Positions 1 to 8,400 of a DNA stretch of 54,242 nt are shown piece after piece. Positions within the stretch are counted from its first letter, which is position 1, and each line of letters begins with the position of its first letter. The notes beneath the pieces were generated by a model. That model saw only the letters and a program-made list of their open reading frames with translations, was not told the origin of the DNA and ran no database searches. Source of the DNA: Arthrobacter sp. AFG7.2 (GTDB lineage Bacteria; Actinomycetota; Actinomycetes; Actinomycetales; Micrococcaceae); NCBI RefSeq assembly GCF_002892835.1, contig NZ_PJMB01000015.1:1-54242 (forward strand), written 5' to 3'. The position numbers and the translations under genes were made by a program.

Positions 1-761
1 CTGTCTGCGTGCCGGGTGAGGGCCGCAAAGACAGCGACACCCTGCGCCACGGGCAGCAGGGCGGTCAGGCGGGTCATGGTGTCCGGTGCCGGCCGGAGAG
101 TCACGGTCCGATCACTGATGGCGTGGCCGGCCCGTTTCGCGACCGAGCCCGGGTCCCGCCGGTACGCTGCCGCCCGCACCGCGGCAATGACGGCACGGTC
201 CCCGGCGCCGGCAAGGGTGCCGGTGTCCGCGGCGATTTCCTCATCCACGGCGCAGCGGTCCTCGGCGGACAGGCACGCGGTTTCCTTCACAATAAGGGTG
301 ACCCGCCACTCGTTCAGTTGCCCGGACCGCAGGGCCGCGAGCGTGTGGGGCATCTCGGTAGCCAGCGCTTTTGCCAGCCCCAGGAGCCGGCCGCCCCGGG
401 CCGGGGACTCCCGCCGCGCCAACGCGATCTCAGCACCAACCCCGGCGCCGAGCTCATCCGCCCGAACACCTGCCGCGGCCTGCTCCCGCCGCCGAACAGC
501 ATCAAAAGCGACAGCTATTTCCGCCTGCTTCGCGGCCGCCAGCGACTTCAGATCCTCAAGCGCCCTCAACTGGTCGATCATCCCCGGACCGTCATCCGCG
601 ACCGGAACCGACGCCAAAGTCCTCGAGGCATCCGCAACGGACAGGGCGCCAGGAACCCGCAACTCACCGGATCCAAGGAGCATTCCGGCCGCAGGCACCG
701 GGTGACTGGCCGCCGCCTGCATCGTCGGCAGTGCCCCTGCCCGCCCCTGTACCACTTCCAT
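1..761 (-). CDS. DUF222/13E12-family HNH endonuclease, N-terminal part (cut by window edge)
   Basis: The minus strand is open from an ATG at 761 to the window edge, giving 253 residues that begin MEVVQGRAGALPTMQ. The reading contains the DUF222 hallmarks: an Ala/Arg-rich helical stretch (LKSLAAAKQAEIAVAFDAVR), 'AEIALARRESP', the 'TLAALRSGQLNEWRV' segment and 'ETACLSAEDR'. These are typical of the 13E12 repeat proteins that occur in many copies in Arthrobacter and Mycobacterium genomes. In full-length members an HNH nuclease domain follows at the C-terminus; here it would lie beyond position 1, so nuclease activity is inferred from the family only. An in-frame TTG two codons upstream is an alternative start. 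The biological role of the family is not settled; many copies sit in variable, recombining parts of genomes. Confidence 0.85.
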   Translation of the reverse strand, partial: MEVVQGRAGALPTMQAAASHPVPAAGMLLGSGELRVPGALSVADASRTLASVPVADDGPGMIDQLRALEDLKSLAAAKQAEIAVAFDAVRRREQAAAGVRADELGAGVGAEIALARRESPARGGRLLGLAKALATEMPHTLAALRSGQLNEWRVTLIVKETACLSAEDRCAVDEEIAADTGTLAGAGDRAVIAAVRAAAYRRDPGSVAKRAGHAISDRTVTLRPAPDTMTRLTALLPVAQGVAVFAALTRHAD

Positions 762-935
762 GAACAAAGTCTTCCAGCAGGGGCCGACATTAAACCGCTG
801 CCAAAAGCTGTATGTGGAAAACCCGCGGGCTTACGAACCGCGAACGTCGGTGCGGCGGGCAGTGCCCCCGCCCTGAGGTGCTACAGAGGAACAACCGCGA
901 CGCCCAAGGAGGCGCCGCCGTCGTGCATCCATGCC
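762..935. other. Intergenic spacer, nothing recognised
   Basis: These 174 bases separate the start of the DUF222 gene from the stop of the GH42 gene; both genes are on the minus strand. I see no convincing coding sequence, hairpin with a U tract, or repeat in it. Confidence 0.5.
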
Positions 936-2951
936 TTAGTCCTCGGCGATCACCGCAACGCGCCCGGCTTCCACGCTGCCGGTGAACCGCTCGCCGGAGA
1001 GCACATCCGTCCCGGAGGCCCGTACAGTCGCAGCGGCCCGGCTGTGGTTGATGGCGAACAGGAAGCTGCCACCGTCAGCTGAGCGCCGCCGGGCAAGTTC
1101 CACTCCCGGATCGGCTTCAGCAACTGCAGAAACCTTCGACTCGGCCAGCAACCGGTCCACCAGGGACTCGATGCCGTCCCGGTCGGGGAAGGTGGCCAGG
1201 TACCAGGCGGCGCCGGCGCCCACGGTTTGCCGGGTCAGGGACGGTACGCCCTCCAGCGGGTACTCCGTAAACGTCTGGACAGCCTCAGCACCCTCAAGGT
1301 GGACGTGCTCGCTCCAGATCGAGGACACCGTGCCGTCACTCAGCTTCAGCTGCGACCCGGCCAGCAGCGGATGGAATTCTTCAACGCGAACGCCCAGGAG
1401 TTCGCGGAACGCCCCAGGGTAGCCGCCCAGCCGCACATGGTCCTTCTCATCCGCAATTCCGCTGAAGTAGCTGACCAGGACAGTCGCACCGGCCGCGGCG
1501 GCATTCGCGATATTGGCCGCAGCGTCATCGGTCACCGAGTACAGCGTGCATACGAGCACCAGGTCGTATTCCTCCAGCGACGATGACGGATGCACCATGT
1601 CCACGGAAACGCCCCGCAGGAACAGTGAGCGGTGGAAGGCCCGCAGCAGGTCCAGGTACCGAACGTCGATGCTCGGCTTCGAATCGATCTCGCTGGCCCA
1701 CCAGGCTTCGTAGTCGAAAACGATGGCAGCCCGTGACTCCACCCGTGAGCCGCGGACCGGAGCCAGCAGCTGGAGCGCGGCTCCCAGGTCCACGACCTCC
1801 CGCCATACCCGGGTGTCCCGGCCGCCGTGCGGCACCATTGCCGAGTGGAACTTTTCTGAGCCGGCAAAGCTTTGCCGCCACTGGAAGAACATCACCGCGT
1901 CAGCGCCGCGGGCAACATGGGCGAGCGAATTGCGGAGCATTTCGCCGGGCATCTTGGGCTGGTTGCGCGGCTGCCAGTTGACAGCCGACGTCGAATGTTC
2001 CATCAGGATCCACGGGTCACCTCCTGCGATGCCCCGGGTAAGGTCGGCGCTGAACGCGAGTTCGATGTGCCGTTCCGGATCTGCCGCCACCAGGTAGTGG
2101 TCGTTGGCGATGACATCCAGGTCCTTCGCCCAGTCAAAGTAGTCCATGGACTTGGTGGCACTTGAGGCCATGAGATTGGTGGTGCAGGGGACTGCGGGGG
2201 TGACTTCGCGCAGGACCGCAACGAGTTCACGGTAATAATCCATCAGCGCCCAGGAGTTGAAGCGCTGGAAGTCCAGTTGCTGCCCCGGGTTCAGGGTGGA
2301 CGGCGCGACGCCGGGCGGCAGGATCTCGTCGAACGAGCCATAGTTCTGGGACCAGAAAGCCGTGCCCCAGGCAGCGTTGAGCGCATCGATGCTGCCGTAC
2401 CTGCGCTCCAGCCAGAGGCGGAACGCAGCGGCATCTTCTGCACCGTAAAACTCCGAGACGTGGCAGCCCAGTTCGTTGTCCACGTGCCACAGCGCCAGCG
2501 CGGGGTGGTCCTTGTACCGTTCCGCCAGCACGCGCGTGATGCCCGTGGCGTACTCCCGGTAGACGGCCGACGACGGTGTGTAGTGCCGCCGCGAGCCCGG
2601 TCCCAGCACGGTCCCGTCAGCAATCACCGGCAGGATTTCCGGATGCTTGCGGACCAGCCAGGCCGGGGGAGCGGCCGTGGCGGTGGCCAGGGCTACCTTG
2701 ACCCCGATGCTGTGGAGGTTGTCCATCACCTCGTCGAGCCAAGCGAAGTCGTACTTGCCTTCGGCAGGTTCCAGCAGTGCCCAGGAAAAGATCCCGACGC
2801 TCAGGAAGTTCACGCCTGCTTCCTGCATCAGCTCCAGATCCTCCAACCGGACGCTCACGGGCCACTGCTCCGGGTTGTAGTCACCGCCGAAACCCATGCC
2901 CTCGATGGTTGTCCAAACGCTGGCCGGGACTGGGCTTGCCTGCTTGGTCAT
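936..2951 (-). CDS. GH42 beta-galactosidase
   Basis: A 671-residue intracellular glycoside hydrolase family 42 enzyme, expected to release galactose from the non-reducing end of short beta-galactosides such as galactan side-chain fragments. The N-terminus carries the GH42 signature YNPEQWP (residues 25-31). The acid/base glutamate is E160 in WHVDNELGCH, and the nucleophile candidate is E318 in WILMEHST. Length fits the family (about 650-700), and no signal peptide is visible. An AGGAGT ribosome site precedes the ATG. The gene is divergent from the SBP gene at 3127, and the 175-base gap holds two LacI-type boxes, so galactoside hydrolysis and oligosaccharide import are probably co-regulated. 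The family call is firm; the natural substrate is inferred from the pectin-directed neighbours. Confidence 0.93.
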   Translation of the reverse strand: MTKQASPVPASVWTTIEGMGFGGDYNPEQWPVSVRLEDLELMQEAGVNFLSVGIFSWALLEPAEGKYDFAWLDEVMDNLHSIGVKVALATATAAPPAWLVRKHPEILPVIADGTVLGPGSRRHYTPSSAVYREYATGITRVLAERYKDHPALALWHVDNELGCHVSEFYGAEDAAAFRLWLERRYGSIDALNAAWGTAFWSQNYGSFDEILPPGVAPSTLNPGQQLDFQRFNSWALMDYYRELVAVLREVTPAVPCTTNLMASSATKSMDYFDWAKDLDVIANDHYLVAADPERHIELAFSADLTRGIAGGDPWILMEHSTSAVNWQPRNQPKMPGEMLRNSLAHVARGADAVMFFQWRQSFAGSEKFHSAMVPHGGRDTRVWREVVDLGAALQLLAPVRGSRVESRAAIVFDYEAWWASEIDSKPSIDVRYLDLLRAFHRSLFLRGVSVDMVHPSSSLEEYDLVLVCTLYSVTDDAAANIANAAAAGATVLVSYFSGIADEKDHVRLGGYPGAFRELLGVRVEEFHPLLAGSQLKLSDGTVSSIWSEHVHLEGAEAVQTFTEYPLEGVPSLTRQTVGAGAAWYLATFPDRDGIESLVDRLLAESKVSAVAEADPGVELARRRSADGGSFLFAINHSRAAATVRASGTDVLSGERFTGSVEAGRVAVIAED

Positions 2952-3003
2952 GGGACTCCTTTGTCTGCTGCGAGGATGGAAGCGGGAGGAAAATCACGTC
3001 ATT

Positions 3004-3017
3004 GGAAAACGCTTGCC
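3004..3017. promoter_or_regulatory. LacI-family operator-like box (AAGCGTTT class)
   Basis: On the minus strand it reads GGCAAGCGTTTTCC, centred on the CG typical of LacI-family operators. A sister box (GGAAAGCGTTTGC) is at 14375-14388. Both lie about 55 bases upstream of a minus-strand start codon (GH42 here, the oxidoreductase there), which suggests a shared regulator. It also overlaps the -35 of the plus-strand promoter at 3013-3041. Confidence 0.5.
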
Positions 3018-3041
3018 CATTTCCGCGATTGAAGATATTGT
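3013..3041 (+). promoter_or_regulatory. Candidate sigma-A promoter of the first sugar ABC operon
   Basis: TTGCCC (3013-3018) is followed after 17 bases by TATTGT (3036-3041), 85 bases upstream of the SBP start. The -35 overlaps one LacI-type box and the -10 overlaps a RhaR-like box, so repression by occlusion is plausible. This is a pattern match only. Confidence 0.45.
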
Positions 3042-3052
3042 ATCGTTTCAGA
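3039..3052. promoter_or_regulatory. RhaR-like operator box upstream of ABC operon and GH42 gene
   Basis: TTGTATCGTTTCAG matches the box in front of rhaM (TTGAATCGTTTCAT on the reverse strand) at 12 of 14 positions. It lies between the divergent GH42 and SBP genes and touches the -10 at 3036-3041. This suggests control by the LacI-type regulator encoded at 25905-26927. Confidence 0.55.
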
Positions 3053-3126
3053 AGCCGTGTAAGCCAGCTCACTACTTGCGTTGTAGATGAGATCAGGGAT
3101 TGCACACATTGAGCAAGGAGGCTCCC

Positions 3127-4419
3127 ATGATCAACAGAAGGCATTTCCTCACCACCGTAGCCGTCGGCACCGCATCTGCCGCAGCACTGGCGGCCTGCGG
3201 TAACGGGGCAAGCACAAGCGCCGGAGAAACTGGCTCCGCGGAAAACCCCGTGACCATTAACTACACCTGGTGGGGCAACGACGACCGTGCCGAGCGTACC
3301 CGCAAGGCCATTGCGCTGTTCGAGGGCAAGAACCCGGACATCAAGGTCAACGGCAACTTCACCGACTTCGCCGGGTACTGGCAGAAGCGCGCCACCGAGG
3401 CAGCCGGCGGCGGCCTGCCTGACGTCATGCAGTGGGACCTTTCCTACCTGCGGGACTACGGCCAGCGCAACCAGCTCCTGGACCTGGGCACCGTGGACAT
3501 CAACACCGACGCCTTCGACAAGTCCCTCCTGCCTTCCGGCCAGATCAAGGGCAAGACCTACGGCATCCCCACCAGCACCAATGCCTTCGCCGTGTACTAC
3601 GACCCCGCCAAGCTCGCTTCGCTGGGTATCGCGGAGCCGGACGGCACCTGGACCTACAAAGAGTTCAATGAGTTCCTGACCGAAGTCGGCACCAAGAGCA
3701 ACGGCGAGATCTTCGGCAGCACCGACTACACCGGTGTGTGGTGGATGTTCAACATCTGGCTGCGCCAGAACAACATCGAGGCCTTCACCGAGGACGGCAA
3801 GCTCGGCTTCACCAAGGACGACATGAAGAAGTGGTGGAACCAGACGGCTGCCCTTCGCGGCACCCCGGCCATCATTTCCGAAGAACGCGTCACCCAGCTC
3901 GCCCCCAAGTCGCCGTTCGGCTCGAACGTCACCGCAACGGAAGTCACCTGGGATAACTTCATGGCCGGCTACCTCGCGGACAGCGGCGCCAAGGAACTTA
4001 AACTTGCTCCCGTCCCGTCTGATGATCCGGACAACCTGGGCCTGTTCCTCAAGCCTTCCATGCTCATGGTTGCCAGCGCCAAGACCAAGTACAAGGACGC
4101 CGCCGCGCGCTTCATCGACTTCATGGTCAACGATCCCGAGGTTGGCCAGATCTTCAAGACCTCCCGCGGTGTTCCGGCGTCCAAGACCCAGCGTGACGGC
4201 ACAACCTTCGAAGGCACGGACAAGCTCGTGGTGGATTACGAGAAGTCCATCGAGCAGTACCTCAAGGACGCCCCCGAGCCGCCCATTGTTGGTTTCGGTA
4301 CCCTCGAAGCCTCCTTCAAGCGCGTCAGCTCAGACCTCAACTACGGCAAGCTGACCATCGACGGCGCAGCCGACGCATGGTTCAAGGAAGCCGAAGACCT
4401 CATCAAGCAGAACGCCTGA
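3127..4419 (+). CDS. Sugar ABC transporter substrate-binding lipoprotein (CUT1)
   Basis: A 430-residue extracellular binding protein of the family 1 (MalE-like) type that delivers an oligosaccharide to the permeases encoded at 4468 and 5418. The start at 3127 is chosen because AAGGAGG lies 5 bases upstream; an in-frame ATG further 5' would spoil the signal peptide. The export signal begins INRRHFLTT, with a twin arginine followed by a hydrophobic stretch and the lipobox LAAC, so it may be a Tat-exported lipoprotein. The mature part opens with the typical TINYTWWGNDDR. It is similar along its length to the orphan binding protein at 8401 (WWG, GYW, and a DVMQWDLSYL/DIIQMDAAYL match). The ligand is not readable from sequence; a rhamnose- or galactose-containing oligosaccharide is inferred from context. 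Confidence 0.92.
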   Translation: MINRRHFLTTVAVGTASAAALAACGNGASTSAGETGSAENPVTINYTWWGNDDRAERTRKAIALFEGKNPDIKVNGNFTDFAGYWQKRATEAAGGGLPDVMQWDLSYLRDYGQRNQLLDLGTVDINTDAFDKSLLPSGQIKGKTYGIPTSTNAFAVYYDPAKLASLGIAEPDGTWTYKEFNEFLTEVGTKSNGEIFGSTDYTGVWWMFNIWLRQNNIEAFTEDGKLGFTKDDMKKWWNQTAALRGTPAIISEERVTQLAPKSPFGSNVTATEVTWDNFMAGYLADSGAKELKLAPVPSDDPDNLGLFLKPSMLMVASAKTKYKDAAARFIDFMVNDPEVGQIFKTSRGVPASKTQRDGTTFEGTDKLVVDYEKSIEQYLKDAPEPPIVGFGTLEASFKRVSSDLNYGKLTIDGAADAWFKEAEDLIKQNA

Positions 4420-4467
4420 TCAGGCCCATCGTCTGATCAAGGCCTTCACAACTGACGGAATGAACTC

Positions 4468-5421
4468 GTGACTCAAAGCCCAACACTGAGCAGGCGTTCG
4501 GCACAGTCCGGCTCCCAGCTGCCGCGCAAGTCGCGGCAGCGGGGGGCGGATGCCCGCGCTGGCTACACCTTCCTGCTGCCCTGGCTGCTGGGATTCATCG
4601 CCCTCACTGTTGGGCCCATGATTTCCTCGCTCTACCTGTCCTTCACCAACTACAACCTGTTCGAGCCGCCCAAGTGGATCGGCCTGGACAACTACACCAC
4701 CCTCTTCCAGGACGAACGGTTCCTGCAGTCGGTGGGTGTGACCGTGAGCTATGTGGTCTTCGGTACCCCGCTGAAACTCGCAGCGGCACTGGCGGTGGCC
4801 ATGCTGCTGAACAGCAAGCGCCGCGGCCAGGGTTTCTACCGCTCTGCCTTCTACGCCCCGTCCCTGATCGGCGCGTCCGTCTCCATCGCCATCGTCTGGA
4901 AAGCCATGTTCGGCGACGCCGGCCCGGTGGACCAGGGCCTTTCATTCTTCGGGATCAACCTGGGCGGCTGGGTGGGCAACCCGGCCATGACGATGCCGAT
5001 GTTCATCCTGCTGACCGTCTGGCAGTTCGGTGCCCCGATGGTGATCTTCCTCGCCGGCCTCAAGCAGATCCCGAACGAGCTTTACGAAGCGGCGTCAATG
5101 GACGGTGCCGGCCCGGTGCGGAAATTCTTCAACATCACCTGGCCCATGCTCTCCCCGGTGATCTTCTTCAACCTGCTGATGGAAACCATCCACGCCTTCC
5201 AGATCTTCGCCTCGGCGTACATCATCTCCAACGGTGAAGGCGGCCCTGCCGGATCCACCCTCTTCTACACCCTCTACCTGTACCTGCGGGGCTTCAGCGA
5301 CTTCCGGATGGGCTACGCCTCGGCGATGGCCTGGCTCCTGGTGATCGTTGTCGGCATCATCACCCTGATCTTCTTCCGCACGTCCAAGTCCTGGGTCCAC
5401 TACAGCGGTGATGCGAAATGA
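4468..5421 (+). CDS. Sugar ABC transporter permease, MalF-type
   Basis: A 317-residue inner-membrane permease with six predicted transmembrane segments. The first, about residues 33-55, follows a charged cytoplasmic N-terminus. The binding-protein-dependent EAA loop that contacts the ATPase reads EAASMDGAGPVRKFFNITWP, near residues 209-228. It starts with GTG, 48 bases after the SBP stop, and ends in an ATGA overlap with the second permease, so the two are translationally coupled. It forms the heterodimeric channel with the product at 5418. No ATPase gene is nearby; CUT1 systems often share an MsmK/UgpC-type ATPase encoded elsewhere. Confidence 0.93.
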   Translation: MTQSPTLSRRSAQSGSQLPRKSRQRGADARAGYTFLLPWLLGFIALTVGPMISSLYLSFTNYNLFEPPKWIGLDNYTTLFQDERFLQSVGVTVSYVVFGTPLKLAAALAVAMLLNSKRRGQGFYRSAFYAPSLIGASVSIAIVWKAMFGDAGPVDQGLSFFGINLGGWVGNPAMTMPMFILLTVWQFGAPMVIFLAGLKQIPNELYEAASMDGAGPVRKFFNITWPMLSPVIFFNLLMETIHAFQIFASAYIISNGEGGPAGSTLFYTLYLYLRGFSDFRMGYASAMAWLLVIVVGIITLIFFRTSKSWVHYSGDAK

Positions 5422-6335
5422 CAACCATGGCAACCCCCACCCAGTCCCTCCCGGACGCACAGTTGGCGCACTACAACCCCAAGTCCGAATCAGCCGGGAC
5501 CAAGCGCGTCAAGAGCGCCATCTTCCACGCAGTGGCCCTCGCCCTCACGGCCGTGGTCCTGTACCCGGGCCTGTGGATGATTGCCTCGTCCTTCAAGCCC
5601 AACTCGGAAATCGGCGGCTCCAACACCTCGCTGTGGTCCAACAACTTCAGCTTCGACAACTTCGTCACGGCCATGGACGGCATCGGCGGCGTTTCCACCC
5701 TGCAGTTCTTCACCAACTCGCTGATCCTGGCCATCGGCGCCGTCGTCGGAACCATCCTCTCCGCGAGCGTGTCTGCCTACGCGTTCGCCAGGATCAAGTT
5801 CCCGGGCCGCAGCATCTTCTTCGGCATGATGATCGCCACCCTGCTCCTGCCGTTCCACGTGGTGATCATCCCGCAGTACATCGTGTTCCAGCAGTTGGGC
5901 CTCGTGGACACCTACGTTCCACTGCTGATCGGCAAGTTCCTCGCCGCTGACGCGTTCTTCGTGTTCCTCATGGTCCAGTTCATGCGCAACCTGCCGGCTG
6001 AGCTGGATGAGGCCGCGAGGATCGACGGCGCCGGGCACGTCCGGATCTTTACCTCCATCATGCTGCCGCTGATGAAGCCGGCCCTGATTTCGACGTCGAT
6101 CTTCTCCTTCATCTGGAGCTGGAATGACTTCCTGGGCCCGCTGCTCTACCTGAACACCCCGGACAAGTACCCGCTGCCGCTGGCGCTGCGCCTCTTCGTG
6201 GACCAGACCCAGAGCTCGGACTACGGCGCGATGATCGCCATGTCCGTCCTGGCCCTGCTGCCGGTGCTGATCTTCTTCCTGGTGTTCCAGCGGTACATTG
6301 TTGAAGGCGTCTCCACCCAGGGCCTCAAGGGCTGA
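5418..6335 (+). CDS. Sugar ABC transporter permease, MalG-type
   Basis: A 305-residue partner permease with about six membrane segments. The EAA loop reads DEAARIDGAGHVRIFTSIMLP in the C-terminal half, followed by SFIWSWNDFLGPL, both typical of MalG/CUT1 carbohydrate permeases. The ATG overlaps the stop of the first permease (ATGA). Together with the SBP at 3127 it makes an importer lacking only its ATPase. The call is secure at family level, and the transported sugar is inferred from the neighbouring GH42 gene and the RhaR-like box. Confidence 0.93.
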   Translation: MTTMATPTQSLPDAQLAHYNPKSESAGTKRVKSAIFHAVALALTAVVLYPGLWMIASSFKPNSEIGGSNTSLWSNNFSFDNFVTAMDGIGGVSTLQFFTNSLILAIGAVVGTILSASVSAYAFARIKFPGRSIFFGMMIATLLLPFHVVIIPQYIVFQQLGLVDTYVPLLIGKFLAADAFFVFLMVQFMRNLPAELDEAARIDGAGHVRIFTSIMLPLMKPALISTSIFSFIWSWNDFLGPLLYLNTPDKYPLPLALRLFVDQTQSSDYGAMIAMSVLALLPVLIFFLVFQRYIVEGVSTQGLKG

Positions 6336-6360
6336 CGGCCACGGAAACCCGAGACAGAAA

Positions 6361-6990
6361 ATGAGCGTCATGGACAGCACCACCCCCGCCCCCAACCACC
6401 ACGAACCCGTCCCGGTAAACCGCTTCGCGTTGTTCTCCGAGACGCTCCTGGCCGGGGTGCTGGTGCTGGTGCTGTCCATTCCGCTGGTGACGATCCCCGC
6501 CGCCTACGCGGCAGGGATCGCCCACCTGGAACGCCACCTCTCAGGCCGCGACGATTCCGTCCGCGGCCTCTGGGGAATCTTCAAGGCTGCCCTGCCCGGC
6601 AGCTGGAAGCTTGGAATCACGACGGCGGTGGCCGCCGTCGTGATTGTCCTCAACCTTTTGCTCGCGTGGGTGGGGCAGCTTCCCGGCCGGGAAGTGGTGC
6701 TGCCTGCCACCCTGATCCTGGCAGCCGGCGCGGCCATCCTGCTGCTGCGCGCCGCCGCCGCCTGGTCCGACGCGGCCGGCTCCGGGACCGATGGCCGCAG
6801 CGCCTGGCGTTCCGCGCTCGAAACCGCACAGACGTTGTCCCTGCGGGACTGGACCGGGTCCCTCCTGCTGGCGGCCGCGCTCTTCGGTGCAGTGGTATTT
6901 GTCTGGATGCTGGCGGCACTCTTCGTGGTGGTCCCAGGCACCCTGATCCTCGCCGCCGCGGCAGTCAAACTGCGCTCCAGCCGCGCCTGA
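6361..6990 (+). CDS. DUF624/YesL-like membrane protein
   Basis: A 209-residue integral membrane protein with about four or five hydrophobic segments (about residues 24-46, 85-103, 109-128 and two near the C-terminus). The arrangement 'LSIPLVTIPAAYAAGIAHLERHL' after the first segment resembles the DUF624/YesL family, although less clearly than the second copy at 14559. YesL-type genes commonly sit beside CUT1 importers for plant oligosaccharides, and this one lies 25 bases after the permease pair. No biochemical role is established for the family; an accessory role in sugar uptake is inference. The start at 6361 is chosen because upstream in-frame codons run back into the permease gene. Confidence 0.6.
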   Translation: MSVMDSTTPAPNHHEPVPVNRFALFSETLLAGVLVLVLSIPLVTIPAAYAAGIAHLERHLSGRDDSVRGLWGIFKAALPGSWKLGITTAVAAVVIVLNLLLAWVGQLPGREVVLPATLILAAGAAILLLRAAAAWSDAAGSGTDGRSAWRSALETAQTLSLRDWTGSLLLAAALFGAVVFVWMLAALFVVVPGTLILAAAAVKLRSSRA

Positions 6991-6995
6991 AGCAC

Positions 6996-8264
6996 GTGCC
7001 TTCCGAGCGCCAACGTTCCGAACAGTCCCTCCGCACTCCCAAAAACCAGCCGGCCTGGTACCAGCCGCTGACGCATCGGAACTACCGCCTTTTCCTGGCC
7101 CTGGTGTTGACCGGGAGCGTCGGAGTATGGATGCAGCGGCTCGCCCAGGACTGGCTGGTGCTCCAGTTGACCGGCAGCCCCGCCGCGGTGGGCGTGGCGG
7201 TGGCACTGCAGTTCCTGCCGATGCTGATCGTGGGACCCCTCAGCGGCCTGCTCGTGGACATGTTTCCGAAACGCCGGATCATGATGGTCTGCCAGGCCGT
7301 GGTTGCCCTTCTGGCCCTGGGCCTGGCCGCGTGGGTTGCGAGCGGGACCATCACGGTGTGGGCTGTGTACGCCAGTTGCGTGGCGCTGGGAGTAACCTCG
7401 GCCATCAACCAGCCCGCCACTCAGGTCTTCGTCAACGAAGTTGTTGGCGACGCAGGGCTCAGGCCCGCCATCGGCCTCAACAACGCGATCGGCCAGCTCG
7501 GCGCCATGGCGGGCCCTGCGCTGGCCGGGCTGGTTATTGCCCAGGCAGGATCAGCCGCGGCTTTTGCGGCGAACTCACTGCTTTGCCTGCTGGTGCTGTG
7601 CCTGATCGCGGCTATCCGCCCGGCCGAGCTGCACCCGAGTATCCCGGCGGAACGGGGAAGGGGCCAGTTGCTGGCCGGGTTCCGTTATGTCCGGGAACGG
7701 CCCTCCTTGCTGCTGGTCATTGCCCTGGCCGGACTGCTGGGCATGTTCGGCATGAACGGACCGGTGGTGCTGGCAGCCTTCGCCGAGCGGGTATGGCACA
7801 ACGGAGTTGAAGGCTTCGGCCTGTTCAACACTGTCAGCGCCATCGGAGCCCTGGCCGGCGCCCTGCTGGCCGCCCGGCTGCGGAGCCTGGGCCGGAAGGG
7901 GATCGTGTTGGCGGCAGGCCTCTTCGGGCTCTCCCAGCTGGTGGCGGCCCTGATGCCCAACCTCGTCCTCTTCATTGTCATGTTGGTTGTGGTGGGCCTG
8001 ATGACCCTCCTGTTCCTTACCAGCGCTGCCACTGCCGTGCAGCTTGAAGCCGGGCCAGAGATCCGGGGCCGGGTGATGGCCCTCTACCTTCCGCTCCTGC
8101 TGGGCGGGCACGCAGTGGGCGGACTCCTGGCGGGCTGGCTCACGGAGCAGTTTGGAGTGCGCACCGGCCTAGTGGTCACCGGCGGGCTGGGCATGCTCTC
8201 GGCCGCCGTCATTGGACTGCTGCTGTGGCGGCACGCACGCCGGACCAGGATCCATCCGGCCTGA
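6996..8264 (+). CDS. MFS transporter (DHA3/enterobactin-exporter type)
   Basis: A 422-residue major facilitator with about 12 transmembrane segments. The N-terminus 'YQPLTHRNYRLFLALVLTGSVGVWMQRLAQDWLVLQLTGSP' is typical of the DHA3 branch (MFS_3/EntS-like) that exports drugs, siderophores or sugars. The motif-A-like loop between helices 2 and 3 is 'GLLVDMFPKRRIMM'. I place the start at the GTG at 6996, 5 bases after the YesL-like stop, because earlier in-frame starts would overlap that gene extensively. Its substrate is unknown. It may work as a safety valve for accumulating sugars or be unrelated to the importer it follows. Confidence 0.85.
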   Translation: MPSERQRSEQSLRTPKNQPAWYQPLTHRNYRLFLALVLTGSVGVWMQRLAQDWLVLQLTGSPAAVGVAVALQFLPMLIVGPLSGLLVDMFPKRRIMMVCQAVVALLALGLAAWVASGTITVWAVYASCVALGVTSAINQPATQVFVNEVVGDAGLRPAIGLNNAIGQLGAMAGPALAGLVIAQAGSAAAFAANSLLCLLVLCLIAAIRPAELHPSIPAERGRGQLLAGFRYVRERPSLLLVIALAGLLGMFGMNGPVVLAAFAERVWHNGVEGFGLFNTVSAIGALAGALLAARLRSLGRKGIVLAAGLFGLSQLVAALMPNLVLFIVMLVVVGLMTLLFLTSAATAVQLEAGPEIRGRVMALYLPLLLGGHAVGGLLAGWLTEQFGVRTGLVVTGGLGMLSAAVIGLLLWRHARRTRIHPA

Positions 8265-8318
8265 AAAGGGCGGCCGCCGGGCAGACTGAAGCGGCAGGAA
8301 ACGCGGGTCCGCGAATCC

Positions 8319-8348
8319 TTGACGTGTGCGCTGCCTCACACCTAGGCT
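8319..8348 (+). promoter_or_regulatory. Candidate sigma-A promoter of the orphan SBP gene
   Basis: TTGACG (8319-8324), an 18-base spacer and TAGGCT (8343-8348) lie 52 bases before the start codon. A perfect 12-base palindrome begins 4 bases downstream of the -10, at the expected transcription start, so a regulator bound there would block initiation. Confidence 0.55.
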
Positions 8349-8351
8349 GTG

Positions 8352-8363
8352 GAAACCGGTTTC
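8352..8363. promoter_or_regulatory. Perfect LacI-family operator palindrome
   Basis: GAAACCGGTTTC is its own reverse complement and has the central CG of LacI-family operators. It sits immediately downstream of the -10 of the promoter at 8319-8348. Related boxes are GAAACCGATTAC at 14483 and GAAAACGGTTTC at 35851. Confidence 0.6.
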
Positions 8364-8400
8364 TACCTGGTCTCAGCAACCCCGCGCCAAAGGACAAACA

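Noticed and set aside
9..1082. A 357-codon frame on the plus strand at the left edge
   Set aside because: The opposite strand carries clear DUF222 sequence (1-761) and the end of GH42, so this frame is a mirror artefact.
4400..4450. Terminator between the first SBP gene and its permeases
   Set aside because: Short GATC-containing palindromes and a GGCC pair are present, but no stable stem with a U tract can be drawn.
5490..6479. A 329-codon frame on the minus strand
   Set aside because: It is antisense to the MalG-type permease and the YesL-like gene; the product is His/Glu/Gln/Arg-rich without domains, as usual for mirror frames of permeases.
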